A program made the translations under genes and the position numbers. Positions 25,801 through 34,113 of a DNA stretch of 40,959 nt are shown here, piece after piece. This stretch comes from Streptomyces katrae. GTDB taxonomy: Bacteria; Actinomycetota; Actinomycetes; Streptomycetales; Streptomycetaceae. The notes under the pieces were generated by a model. That model was given only the letters and a program-made list of their open reading frames with translations. It was not told where the DNA came from and did no database searches. The stretch is from positions 1 through 40,959 of the forward strand of contig NZ_JNZY01000046.1 of the NCBI RefSeq assembly GCF_000717655.1, read 5' to 3'. Position 1 is the first letter of the stretch. The number at the start of each line of letters is the position of its first letter.

Positions 25801-27204
25801 CCCGGGCGTGCACAGGGCACAGACCTGCCAACTCTCTGGGCGCGATCCAAGGCCGACGGCACTCTGCACGCCTTCCCGGTCAGGGGCACGACGCAGGAAC
25901 CCGACCTCAGCGGCTTCACCGACCCGTCTGCAGGCACGATCGGCGGCAAGTTCGAACCTGCCCGCTACCCGCGGGTCGGCTCCGACGGCGACCTCACCGG
26001 CGACGGCCTCCCCGACCTGTGGGCTGTAGATGGAGGCCAGCAACTCGTCGCGTTCAAAGGCACGGGTACCGCCCCGAATGGCGGCACCGTCCCACACCCC
26101 ACGGTTACCGACGTTGATGTGACCCCGATCTTCATGGGCAACCTCAACATGCCGACCGCGCAGTGGAAGCTGACCGGGCAGAACGGCACCATCACCCGGG
26201 ATTCGGTCGGCACCAACGACGCCACCACGACCGGCATCACGTTCTCGCCCGACACGATCGGCGGCCGCGCAGCCACCTACGCCGCTTTCAAGGGCTCAGA
26301 GTCTCAAGCGAACATCACGGCCGCCCGTTCGGCCGTCGACACGACGAAGAGCTTCACCATCAGCACCTGGGCCAAGGCCGGGGCCGAGAGGAGGCTCATC
26401 GCCAGCCAGGACGGCAATCGGACGAGTTCCTTCATCTTGTATGCCGACTCCTCGCACTGGCGCTTCGCCCTGGCTCACGCCGATGCCGACGGATGGCCGT
26501 TCGACTACACCGACATCGCCAACGACGCCGCCCGGTTCACCCCGAACACGTGGGCCCGCCTGACGGCCGTCTACAACGCCGACACCGGCCTCATGAGCCT
26601 CTACGTCAACGGGGTCCTCGCCGGCACCGCGCAGCACCAGCCCTCCACGAGCCCTGCCGCCAGTGGGCCTCTCGTACTCGGCCGGTTCAAGGCCGACGGA
26701 GCCAGCGCGGACGCCCTTGACGGCGGCATCAGCGACTTCGCGGTCTACCCGTACTCCGTCGCCCCCACCGCCCCGGACGCCGTCGGCCCGATTGCTCTGA
26801 CGGCTTCGGCCGCCAACTGCGTCGACAACGACTTCAACCGCCCCGACGACGGCAACAAGATCCAGATCGCCGCCTGCAACGACTCCGGCGCACAGAAGTT
26901 CCAGATCCGCGGCGACGGCACCATCCGTACGCAGGGCAAGTGCCTCAACGCCACGAACGCGGGAACGAAGAACAACACACTCATCGAACTCCGAACCTGC
27001 GACAGCGCGGCCTCGAGCCAGCGATTCCTTCCCCGCGCCGACAACAGCATCTACAACCCGGTGTCCGGCCGTTGCCTCGACCTCGGCAACTTCGACACCC
27101 GTCCCGGAACCCCTCTCTGGCTGTTCGACTGCAACGGCAGCCCCGCCCAGCGCTGGACCATCCCCACCCTCGGCACGGCGCCTCTTCCCGCCCCGAGCGC
27201 GTAG
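22876..27204 (+). CDS. Large secreted FG-GAP/LamG/ricin-type lectin protein
   Basis: A 1,442-aa exported protein. The GTG at 22876 follows AGGGGGG by 7-8 nt. A signal peptide (MLPVAGAAVLSLGAGLIAAPPAAA) ends near residue 48. A domain of the kind found beside actinobacterial Rhs proteins follows (to about 550), then an Ig/fibronectin-like part. FG-GAP/VCBS-type Asp-rich repeats come next (FGDLTGDRRADIVLPD near 787; DGDLTGDGLPDLWAVDG near 1,035), then a LamG-like concanavalin domain (about 1,091-1,290). The C-terminus is a ricin B-type beta-trefoil (about 1,306-1,431, with QKFQIRGDGTI, CLN, CLDLGN and QRWTI). It probably binds carbohydrate at the cell surface or outside the cell. It is transcribed away from the Rhs toxin; a helper or delivery role is possible but inferred. 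Confidence 0.85.
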   Translation: MRSSFSALRTPRMGSRTRRALRVSMLPVAGAAVLSLGAGLIAAPPAAADGSRGHGPGQSAWPAPPPKPAPSAQETAITKALAEARSSGKRVAVADLTTAGSQTFANPSGTLTTDATALPERTKGTDGQWRALDATLHAAADGAVVPAAVSSKLSFSGGGTGPMVSMATADGRKVAFKTPFALPKPALVTDSALYRNVLPDVDLRLSADRQGGWSQVLIVRTAQAAANPAVRRLRLDVEADGLTVAGDSAGNLDIKDAKGRTRFTSPSSFMWDSAAAPAPAAVQRLSKSAGADAPQSAPATDDPPAASTADGPGAGATVKPVRTTADSKGIELVPDPDLLGKGTGPWYIDPGWNPVLDNPNQAWAQVQEAYPDTNEFNGTEYGQDKPATGYCGYNIGNPPCTGIGRTRAYFQIGVDSRLYNTEIINATFSATVISSSSPSTGTPMGLYSTNAIGNPTSWNRQPCGTGSTMKGCSQVGHTSMSGTGQIDFNVTDLVKNASRYQWPTITVGLAPDDEYNKYYRQRYENTPHIVVEYDITPTVWWPRTRPTPGFANSASYADCRTPGTANPWDNPGWVGANNNVTLTTSTYSATKRQLQTTFQYWDDDTGKTEYAQTGWNGDYGDATVDIGALTDGHQYGWAARTTDGTLTSAATEWCFLRVDRTPPTAAVTSTDFPASGTIDAHPKRAGEEGTFTLSGTDTAPAAGGRTSGLACARWTTDPVKAAAVNWKCTDTETGIAKLTDGKTTIKVTPQRWGTNYLYLQTQDNAGNLSQPVAYSYYVPSNPTSPAPIFGDLTGDRRADIVLPDSAGTLRLVGGDSDPGAAPSARPQLAPGWNGWNGIHTTHRGSLGEKSVDDLFAHQPGQPKLYVYLNDATGGLDGTAPVTVTKPGSCATPAGAAIDCTAHGYGTDWSKATQIAAFGSLSGDTAKDGALGRTSLLFVENGRLWLAAAGTVNKLGPRSILLSANDARWDGYELITPGRAQGTDLPTLWARSKADGTLHAFPVRGTTQEPDLSGFTDPSAGTIGGKFEPARYPRVGSDGDLTGDGLPDLWAVDGGQQLVAFKGTGTAPNGGTVPHPTVTDVDVTPIFMGNLNMPTAQWKLTGQNGTITRDSVGTNDATTTGITFSPDTIGGRAATYAAFKGSESQANITAARSAVDTTKSFTISTWAKAGAERRLIASQDGNRTSSFILYADSSHWRFALAHADADGWPFDYTDIANDAARFTPNTWARLTAVYNADTGLMSLYVNGVLAGTAQHQPSTSPAASGPLVLGRFKADGASADALDGGISDFAVYPYSVAPTAPDAVGPIALTASAANCVDNDFNRPDDGNKIQIAACNDSGAQKFQIRGDGTIRTQGKCLNATNAGTKNNTLIELRTCDSAASSQRFLPRADNSIYNPVSGRCLDLGNFDTRPGTPLWLFDCNGSPAQRWTIPTLGTAPLPAPSA

Positions 27205-27224
27205 ACGCCCTCACCTGCGTCAAC

Positions 27225-27265
27225 GCAGCGGCCGCCTCTCCGAAGTCGGGGGAAGCGGCCGCTGC
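27225..27265 (+). terminator. Hairpin after the lectin gene
   Basis: Perfect 11-bp arms GCAGCGGCCGC / GCGGCCGCTGC, 20 bp after the stop codon. There is no T tract, so it may act as a rho-dependent or stabilising hairpin. Confidence 0.55.
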
Positions 27266-27297
27266 CGTCCCGAAACACAGGGGTGTCAGGGAACACT

Positions 27298-27335
27298 GCA
27301 GAGCTTGCCGATCTGTCATGTCCGGCAAGCTCTGC
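27298..27335. terminator. Perfect hairpin, possible bidirectional terminator
   Basis: 13-bp exact arms GCAGAGCTTGCCG / CGGCAAGCTCTGC around a 12-nt loop, between two convergent genes. No clear T run on either side. Confidence 0.5.
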
Positions 27336-27561
27336 CCGGGCTGTGACCGAAGGGCGGTGAGCGCCCGGGCGGGCCGTCCGTCAGGCCGCGTCCGTGCAGG
27401 CGCAGCGCATCGCCGCGCTGGACGGCCTGCAGCTACTGGCGGCCCCGTCGGGGTCCTGTTCCACTACTTGCCCGGCTCTGAGCGGATGGTGGTCGAGCAG
27501 GCGGCCCAGCTGTCAGAGGTCGGCTGGACCACTGCGGCTCAACGTCGGGCGCTCAATCGTG
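27336..27561. other. No recognised gene between convergent ends
   Basis: GC-rich spacer between the hairpin and the end of the paralogous pseudogene. Open frames here show no family sequence. Confidence 0.4.
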
Positions 27562-27595
27562 GCGCCCTCCAACGCTGTTGGGCGTCGGAGGGCGC
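27562..27595 (-). terminator. Hairpin downstream of the pseudogene
   Basis: GCGCCCTCCAACGC pairs with GCGTCGGAGGGCGC across a short loop, with one mismatch. It lies 7 bp past the minus-strand stop at 27603 and is probably the old terminator of the decayed gene. Confidence 0.55.
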
Positions 27596-27602
27596 GCAGC
27601 GG

Positions 27603-28985
27603 TCAGGAGATCGGGGCGAAGCCGGTCACCGTTGGGTGCGGGCCGGTGGTGCCGGTGCCGGGGAAGACGGTGATCTTGCCGGAGGCGTCGGCGGACCACA
27701 AGTCGGGCAGGCCGTCACCGGTGAGGTCGCCGTCCGAGCCGATCCGCAGGTGCGTGGCAGCGGGCACGGTGGCCAGGACAGTCCCCGCCGTCGGGTCGTT
27801 GAAGGCGGAGAAGTCGGGTGCGTCGGCGGTGCCGCTGACGGAGAAGGCGCGGATCGCACCATCTGCCGTGGAGCGGGTCCACAGGGTCGGGAACGCGCTC
27901 CCCTGCGCGGGCCCGGGGTGAGTGCTCGTACCCGGCACACCTGTCGTCATTGGGCGAGAGGAGGGTGGACTCCCAGGCCAGGCCGATGCTGTCACTCCGG
28001 GTCAGCCACAGGCGGCCATTCTCAATGGACAGCCGGGAGGTATGCGGGAGGATGCCGCCCACTGCGGTGTCCCCCCGGGGGGATCCATACGCCGCGATCT
28101 GTGTGACCTGCGTTCAGTCCGTGCGGAAGCCGTGCTGTGCGCAGTCTATGAACGCGCCTGAAGTGTTCTGGCAGGTCTCGGGCTTCCAGAGGAGCTTTGG
28201 GCCCTGCTCGGTGAACCGGCCCCCTCCGTCGTTGCGGAACAAGTACAGGCCGTATCCGCTTGGGGAATGGGCGATCAGGTCGTCGACCTGGTCGCCGCTC
28301 AGGCTTCCCCGGTGGGTGTACTGGATTCCTGCCCAGCTGCCAATGTCCTCGGGGGCGGCCAAGCGACGCGCACTGGGGGTGTCCCGCGGGTCGGAGCCGG
28401 GCTTGCGCAGGTTGCCGTCCGCGTCGGGGACCAGGACGTCCGGCTTGCCGTCGGCGTCGATGTCGCCGAAGGATGCGGGTGCGGCGGCCGGCTGGGCGTA
28501 GTAGTCCAGGCGGGCAGGCTGGGAGACGTTCCCCGCGGGTCCATCGTCTCGAGGTAGACGGACTGGCTGCCCCAGGTGGCGGGCTTGAGCTTGATGTCGA
28601 GCGTGCCGTCGGTGAGGCGGACGATGTGGGCGTCGGTCGCCTCGTCCGAGCAGCGCCAGCCGGCGCTCGGGGTCCCGTTCGTACTCCAGCGGGCGCAGAC
28701 GATGCCCGAGCCGGTGTCGGTGTCGGACCCGTGCAGCGTGAACACGGCCTCCTCTCCGGCCTTCTTGGGTGTCGCGTCCGTGGTCATGTCCGCCGTCGGC
28801 GGGATGTGGTCCACGCGGAAGTAGCACCACTGCGTGTAGGGGCCGGTCAGCTGGCCGTCGCTGGTGCGGGCACGCCAGGCGTCCTGGCTTCCGTCGGTCA
28901 GGCGGTCTCGGGGGATGACCGTACGTGCCTCGCCGGGCGGCGCCCACGAGGCCGGGTAATCGGTGCGCGGACCTCCGTACACGGT
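27603..28985 (-). pseudogene. Decayed paralogue of the FG-GAP region of the secreted protein
   Basis: Read in the minus direction, this stretch matches about residues 620-1,085 of the neighbouring secreted protein: DGQLTGPYTQWCYFRVD (compare DGTLTSAATEWCFLRVD), then FGDIDADGKPDVLVPDADG, HTHRGSL-type and IENGRLWL blocks, ending in DGDLTGDGLPDLWSADASG. It is broken by a frame change near 28540, a TGA at 28114 where the paralogue has a Trp codon (TDW), and another frame change near 27935. Signal peptide, LamG and lectin parts are absent. Its 5' end runs into the DUF6083 gene at about 28985. It is clearly non-functional as one protein. Confidence 0.85.
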
Positions 28986-29319
28986 GTCTCAGAGCTGGAA
29001 GGCCGTGGTCAGCCCCTTGGGCGATGGGATGGGCGCGGTTGAGGTGGTTGCGCAGGGGTTTGGGGCCGGGGCGGGCGCTGGCGGTGCAGACGGGTTCGTG
29101 GCGGATGCGGACGGTGTCGGTGGGGTCCGTCCAGCCGAGCGGGAGGGCGATGCCGTTGCCGTTGACTCTCCAGCGGAGTTCTTCGGGTACGAGGTGGGTG
29201 GGTGCTTCACGAACGTCGAGGACGACTTCTTCGCCGTCGTGGTCCGGGTAGCCCTGGACGGAATCTCCGCACCGCCAGCAGTGGCCCAAGCGGCCGAGGT
29301 CGGCGTACTTGCTGCTCAC
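28986..29319 (-). CDS. DUF6083 domain protein, 3' end probably replaced
   Basis: A GTG-initiated frame reading HCWRCGDSVQGYPDHDGEE, then THLVPEELRWRVNGNGIALP and IRHEPVC. The pattern CxxC...H..C resembles a small zinc-binding actinobacterial domain (DUF6083). After about 95 residues the frame enters the paralogous pseudogene without a stop, so the native C-terminus is probably lost or altered. A 118-bp piece of the gene recurs at 39235-39352. Function unknown. Confidence 0.6.
29167..29284. repeat. 118-bp duplicated segment, copy 1
   Basis: This part of the DUF6083 gene recurs at 39235-39352 in the same orientation with a single difference (G at 29245 versus C). It starts TCTCCAGCGGAGTTC and ends CGCCAGCAGTGG. 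Confidence 0.85.
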
Positions 29320-29452
29320 GGCGCGCCACCATAGTGGCCAGCCGGGCGACGGACCGAGCGATCACCCGTTCTGGTCGACAGTGGAGCGTGGCCAGGTCGT
29401 GGCAGCGCGGATGGCCCCCAAGCGAGCCTCCGCTACGGACGTACAGGGATAG

Positions 29453-29793
29453 TCATGGATATCGGTGGCGGGCCGGCCTGGCTCCCCCGGACCTGGACCG
29501 GCTGCGGACCGTGGAGACCCTCCTTACCGTGCTCCTCGCGAAGACCCGCGAGCGAATCGCCGTGCTGGAGCAGGCCGAACGAGTACGCACGGACGCCGCC
29601 CGACACCGGCCGCCGGTCGTGGAATGGTCTCGATACCGACCCGGCCCACGAGAACAGTGCGAAGCAGAACGTCCTGGCGGCTGCTGAGGGCGATATGGCC
29701 GTCGCGCAGCGGGCATGGTCGGAGGCCGGCCTCCCCGAGACCGGTGCTGTGTCTGTAAGCCAGCTGGTCGACGCGCTGGAACGCCTCTCATAA
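29453..29793 (+). pseudogene. Broken DUF6233-like small protein
   Basis: One plus frame carries PPDLDRLRTVETLLTVLLAK and TRERIAVLEQAERVRTDAAR, the typical opening of actinobacterial DUF6233 proteins. A second frame then carries a good tail (NSAKQNVLAAAEGDMAVAQR to a stop at 29793). The ATG at 29456 is in the second frame, not the first. At least one frameshift near 29620 is needed to join them. It ends 14 bp before CRISPR leader 2. Confidence 0.5.
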
Positions 29794-29806
29794 GCCGACG
29801 GAGAGC

Positions 29807-29896
29807 CGGATATGCGACGGTTTACCTGAAAGGTCGTGATCGGTGAAAGTACTCCAGAACGCGTCCCGGCTTGCCTAAACTGGCTGCTCAGGAAGC
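29807..29896 (+). promoter_or_regulatory. CRISPR leader 2
   Basis: Nearly identical to leader 1 (shared TTTACCTGAAAGGTCGTGAT and CGGCTTGCCTAAACT) and directly followed by the first repeat. Unlike leaders 1 and 3, it has no inverted partial repeat on its far side; the upstream sequence belongs to the broken DUF6233-like gene. Confidence 0.88.
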
Positions 29897-31792
29897 CTGC
29901 TCCCCGCGCATGCGGGGATGACCCCATGTCGCCGATGGTGACTTCGCCCGAGGCGCTCTGCTCCCCGCGCATGCGGGGATGACCCCACCATGTGCATGTT
30001 CAGGGAATGGCATCCGAGCTGCTCCCCGCGCATGCGGGGATGACCCCCCGACCGAGCGAGCCGCCCGACTCGTCGCCCGCTGCTCCCCGCGCATGCGGGG
30101 ATGACCCTAGCGGACGCTGGTGCCGGGCCGGGGGGCTTCGCTGCTCCCCGCGCATGCGGGGATGACCCCAGCTCGTCGGCGAAAACAATTCGCTTGTCCT
30201 TCTGCTCCCCGCGCATGCGGGGATGACCCCACGGGTGGCACTCGCTCACCACGCCCACCGTGCTGCTCCCCGCGCATGCGGGGATGACCCCGTCCTCGGC
30301 CGCTCCCGGTCGTGGCTGTCGCACTGCTCCCCGCGCATGCGGGGATGACCCCCGTCCCGCCCGGTACGTTCAGCGGCGTCACGACTGCTCCCCGCGCATG
30401 CGGGGATGACCCCGCGATCGGCACCCGGCAGCTGTCCATGAAGACCTGCTCCCCGCGCATGCGGGGATGACCCCAAGGTCGACTCATTACTGTCGAACAT
30501 GGTCTGCTGCTCCCCGCGCATGCGGGGATGACCCCGCCGCTGCACAGATCTGGGGATAGGGGGTCTGCTGCTCCCCGCGCATGCGGGGATGACCCGACCC
30601 ATGTTCGCCGCGTGCGACTGGAAGAGCACTGCTCCCCGCGCATGCGGGGATGACCCCAGCGCGCCGTACACCCCGAACAGCAGCGGGACCTGCTCCCCGC
30701 GCATGCGGGGATGACCCCGCCAACGCCAGCAACGCGCCGCCAGAAGGGGCCTGCTCCCCGCGCATGCGGGGATGACCCCCCACGCTTAGATCTGCACACT
30801 GCTCAGTGCTCTGCTCCCCGCGCATGCGGGGATGACCCCGACCCGGACGCGTGCGACACGGTGATGTGCGTCTGCTCCCCGCGCATGCGGGGATGACCCC
30901 AGGTCCCGTCCGTCCTGCCGGTCTGGGAGCAGCTGCTCCCCGCGCATGCGGGGATGACCCCGGCTCCCCGTCCTCCTCGGTGAGCACCAGGTACTGCTCC
31001 CCGCGCATGCGGGGATGACCCCCGGCGGCCGGAAGGCGAAGTGCGCGCTCCGCACTGCTCCCCGCGCATGCGGGGATGACCCCCAGCGCCGTCCCCCTGG
31101 TAGGCACCGCTCCGTGCTGCTCCCCGCGCATGCGGGGATGACCCCGCTTCGATCCGTTGCTCGATACTGACTGTGATGCTGCTCCCCGCGCATGCGGGGA
31201 TGACCCCCGCGTGGACGAAGCAGCCGCGAACGGGGACCGCTGCTCCCCGCGCATGCGGGGATGACCCCGGGCCCTGGAAGTTCACGCGCGAGCAGCTCCG
31301 CTGCTCCCCGCGCATGCGGGGATGACCCCCACGGAGCCCTCCCCGCCCGGCACAGGTACCACTGCTCCCCGCGCATGCGGGGATGACCCCGTTTTCGATC
31401 CTTCTGGAGCCGGTCCCGCCGACTGCTCCCCGCGCATGCGGGGATGACCCCCGCCCGCGATGGGCACCACGCAGTACATCAGCACTGCTCCCCGCGCATG
31501 CGGGGATGACCCCTGCCGCGTGACGGCCGTGACCCGGTTCCCCGACTGCTCCCCGCGCATGCGGGGATGACCCCCGCTGCCGCCGCCCGCGGTGCCGGCT
31601 CCCGACCTGCTCCCCGCGCATGCGGGGATGACCCCAAGCCGGACGTGTGGGCGGTGACCCATGCGAACTGCTCCCCGCGCATGCGGGGATGACCCCAGGT
31701 CGTCTACGGTCCCGGTGACGGTACGTCGCTGCTCCCCGCGCATGCGGGGATGACCCCGAGGCGAGCGAGGCCGTCGCGTGGATGCGCGGCTG
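29897..31792 (+). CRISPR. CRISPR array 2, leader-side part, 31 repeats
   Basis: 31 almost identical 29-nt repeats with core CTGCTCCCCGCGCATGCGG and end GGATGACCCC, spaced by 32-nt spacers (a few 31 or 33). The loop is GCAT, whereas arrays 1 and 3 have GCAC. Repeat 12 (30568) ends in G. The last complete repeat is 31729-31757, followed by a 32-nt spacer and the first 3 bases of repeat 32, where an IS481-family element interrupts. High uniformity implies recent activity or homogenisation. Type I-E by repeat and leader; no cas genes in the window. Confidence 0.97.
31787..31792. repeat. Target-site duplication, left copy
   Basis: CGGCTG, repeated exactly at 33746-33751 on the other side of the insertion. 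It spans the last three bases of a spacer and the first three of a repeat. Confidence 0.8.
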
Positions 31793-33745
31793 TGTCGGTG
31801 TGAGGTCTCAGGACTTCCTTGACGGTTTGTCGTCAGGAGATCCTTGACGGTCTCTCTGGGTGCCCATGCCTTTGACGTAGAGCCTGGTGATCGGTCTGGG
31901 GTTCTTGCGGGGCCTGACGGCGAGTTCGTCTTCGCCGTGCAGGATCCGGAAGTGGGTGTCCTCGATGACGACGGTGACGATCTTCCCGGCATGCCGCGGG
32001 CCGAGCTTGATGAACTGGCCATTGATCATGAAACGGCCGCTTGCATGCACCTTGCGCTGGGCCCGGATGGCACCGGTCGGTAGAGGCGGAGGAGGCAACG
32101 GTGACGTCGCCGTCCGGGCCCCGTGGATCTGCCCCAGACGGTCGGCCGGAACGGGGCAGGGCCACGTCCCCATCAGAGCGTTGTCGGCGATGGCATGCAT
32201 GAGGTGCCCGTCCAGGAGGAGCGTGATGGTGCGGCCCGCCAGGGCGAACCCGACCTGGTATCGGCCGCCTGCCAAGCCGACGAGTCCGTCCCGCTGGACC
32301 TTTCGCTCGACCTCGACCGGCTCGCCGGCGGCCAAGATGGCCTTACCGCTCCGTGCCCTGAGCAGGGCAGACGTGACGGGTTCGGGACCGGCCGGGCGGG
32401 CGCCGTAGCGCATGGTCAGGTAGGCGAGATCCTCCGGCCGCAGCCGGGACGGGACCGTCGTGACCAGGTGCCCTTCGAGGAGGAAGTGGACGCTGCGATG
32501 GTTCGCCCAGACGGTCAGCGTCCTGCCAGCCAGTGCCTGGTGGATGCCGACTCGCTGCCTGCCCGTCACCAGGGTGATCTCACCGCTGGGCGGCACCCGC
32601 ACTTCGAACTCGACCGCGGTCCCCTGCGGCGGCAGAACCGGCGGTTCAACGACCTCGATGGACAACTCCGGCTGAACAACTTGTTCAGGATGCTTGTCAC
32701 CGTCGCGAACGGGAGAATGGGGGCGGAAGAGACTGACCGGGGTGGCCATAGTCAGGGCCTGATGCGGGCGCTGGTGGTTGTAGGCGTGCACCCAGCCATC
32801 GATCGCTTCCTGGGCCGCGGCCAGCGACTCGAACGGCACCACGTGATCGAGGAACTCCTCACGCAGGGTGCGGTGAAAGCGCTCGATCTTGCCCGTGGTG
32901 GTGGGTGAACGCGGCTTGGTCAGCCGCTGGGTGATGCCGTTCTCCCGGCAGATCCGCTCGAAAAGCACCTCCACCGGCTGGGGGCGGGTATGACGGCCGG
33001 TGAACTGCTTGCCGTTGTCCGTCAGCACCTCGAAGGGCACCCCGTAGCGGCGCATCGCGGCGGTGAAAGCCGAGCACACAGCGCGGGCGCTGGGCACGGC
33101 CACGACGGAGGCGATCACGACGAACCGGGAGTGGTCGTCGATACCGGTGACCATCTTGCACTCCCGCCCGTCGGCCAGCGGAACCCCTCCGACCAGGTCC
33201 ATCTGCCACAGGTGCATGGGCGCTTCGCGCTGCCAGCGGCGGTACTTGCGCGGGTGCTGCTGTTCCTGGGTGCGGACCAGGCCGTTGCGGGACAGCACCC
33301 GGTGGACCGTGGCCCGCGACGGCGCCAGCTCCAGCCCGCGGCCAGCCAACTCGTGGGAGATCCGGCGGGCACCCCACCGGGGATGCCGACGACGAAGCTC
33401 GCAGATCTCGGCTTCCACCTCGGCGGACAGGCGGGTGGGGCTGTTCCGCGGGCGCCGGGAGCGGTCCAGCAGGCCGGGCCTGCCTTCCTGCTCGAACCGC
33501 CGTCGCCAGCTGTAGAGAGTCTGACGCGAGGTGCCGTACCGAGCTGCGACCTCACCGATCGGAGACCCGCCGAGCACCTCACGGACGGCTCGGTAGCGGT
33601 ACTCGGCCAACTGCTGTACGTCCACGCCACCGACGGAAGCACCACTGCCGCACCGGTCGTCGGGAGATGACGAACGTTCAGCCGAACGTGTCAACCATGT
33701 CCAGAGGACAAACGGTCAAGCATCTCCTGAGACCTCACACCGACA
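31793..33745 (-). mobile_element. IS481-family insertion sequence
   Basis: A 1,953-bp element bounded by exact terminal inverted repeats starting TGTCGGTGTGAGGTCTCAGG (left 31793-31813, right 33725-33745), with TGT...ACA ends and a 6-bp target duplication CGGCTG. It carries one transposase gene on the minus strand whose stop codon lies inside the left repeat. It is intact by inspection and sits inside CRISPR array 2. Confidence 0.92.
31808..33625 (-). CDS. IS481-family DDE transposase with extended C-terminus
   Basis: About 605 aa. The N-terminal HTH (VAARYGTSRQTLYSWRRRF) is followed by a second HTH/HARP-like part (HPRWGARRISHELAGRG) and an RNase H-like DDE core: D143 (LWQMDLVGG), D203 (LTDNGKQF) and E248 (TTTGKIERFHRTL), ending with the RPHQALTMATPVSLF motif near residue 300. 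The remaining 270 residues hold three related beta-rich units (GEITLVTGRQRVGIHQALAGR, GLVGLAGGRYQVGFALAGRT, GRFMINGQFIKLGPRHAGK), resembling Mu-type transposase C-terminal barrels. The GTG at 33625 is a reasonable start; a TTG at 33694 is possible. The stop lies within the left inverted repeat. Confidence 0.88.
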   Translation of the reverse strand: MDVQQLAEYRYRAVREVLGGSPIGEVAARYGTSRQTLYSWRRRFEQEGRPGLLDRSRRPRNSPTRLSAEVEAEICELRRRHPRWGARRISHELAGRGLELAPSRATVHRVLSRNGLVRTQEQQHPRKYRRWQREAPMHLWQMDLVGGVPLADGRECKMVTGIDDHSRFVVIASVVAVPSARAVCSAFTAAMRRYGVPFEVLTDNGKQFTGRHTRPQPVEVLFERICRENGITQRLTKPRSPTTTGKIERFHRTLREEFLDHVVPFESLAAAQEAIDGWVHAYNHQRPHQALTMATPVSLFRPHSPVRDGDKHPEQVVQPELSIEVVEPPVLPPQGTAVEFEVRVPPSGEITLVTGRQRVGIHQALAGRTLTVWANHRSVHFLLEGHLVTTVPSRLRPEDLAYLTMRYGARPAGPEPVTSALLRARSGKAILAAGEPVEVERKVQRDGLVGLAGGRYQVGFALAGRTITLLLDGHLMHAIADNALMGTWPCPVPADRLGQIHGARTATSPLPPPPLPTGAIRAQRKVHASGRFMINGQFIKLGPRHAGKIVTVVIEDTHFRILHGEDELAVRPRKNPRPITRLYVKGMGTQRDRQGSPDDKPSRKS

Positions 33746-33838
33746 CGGCTGCTCCCGCGCACGCGCGGATGACCCCTTCGGCCTGTACTGCCAGGTCAAC
33801 GCCTACGAGCTGCTCCCTGCGCACGCGGGGATGACCCC
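33746..33838 (+). CRISPR. CRISPR array 2, distal part after IS, 2 repeats
   Basis: The CGGCTG duplication at 33746-33751 leads into repeat 32 (33749-33776, 28 nt, degenerate: CTGCTCCCGCGCACGCGCGG) and then repeat 33 (33810-33838, one change from the consensus). Both have GCAC in the loop, like arrays 1 and 3, rather than the GCAT of the 31 leader-side repeats. They are the oldest end of array 2, separated by the insertion sequence. Confidence 0.9.
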
Positions 33839-33993
33839 ACCGCGCTTTTGGCGCGATAGGGCCCAGGTTCTTCCTCGAGGACCCTTTGAACCCGGCAGAG
33901 CTGGCCCACCTCGAAGGTCAGACTGGTGTGTCGCTGCCCGGGGAGTACCGCCAGAACAGGCGACCGGACCAGAGCATGGTGAAGCCGGCCTCC
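33839..33993. other. Spacer between arrays 2 and 3
   Basis: 155 bp without a gene. The last part (from about 33975, CATGGTGAAGCCGG) matches the sequence outside leader 1, so the shared array unit begins here. Confidence 0.5.
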
Positions 33994-34015
33994 GGGTCAT
34001 CCCCGCGTGCGCGGA
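33994..34015 (-). repeat. Inverted partial CRISPR repeat beyond leader 3
   Basis: GGGTCATCCCCGCGTGCGCG and the following GA form the reverse complement of 22 bases of the repeat. It is placed exactly as in array 1 (12713-12735), within a conserved flank of about 45 bp. Confidence 0.7.
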
Positions 34016-34113
34016 TCGGATATGGGACGGTTGACGGTTTACCTGAAAGGTCGTGATCGGTGAAAGTACTCCAGAGCGCGTCCCGGCTTGCCTAAACTAG
34101 CTGCTCAGCAAGC
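34016..34113 (+). promoter_or_regulatory. CRISPR leader 3
   Basis: Matches leaders 1 and 2, with a 7-bp insertion (a duplicated GTTGACG/GGTTT region near 34030) and a change to AGAGCGCG. It ends directly at the first repeat of array 3. Confidence 0.88.

Noticed and set aside
27225..27335. Hairpins as a riboswitch or structured RNA
   Set aside because: They are simple perfect stems between convergent gene ends without conserved multi-helix architecture; termination or transcript protection is enough.
28299..28982. Independent 227-aa gene starting at 28982
   Set aside because: It has no ribosome site, lacks a signal peptide, and matches the middle of the neighbouring secreted protein before a frame change; it is part of the pseudogene.
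29875..31800. Long minus-strand ORFs through array 2 with repeated HPRMRGEQ, VIPACAGSS and SSPHARGA
   Set aside because: These are translations of the CRISPR repeat in three frames, a well-known artefact; spacers supply the variable parts.
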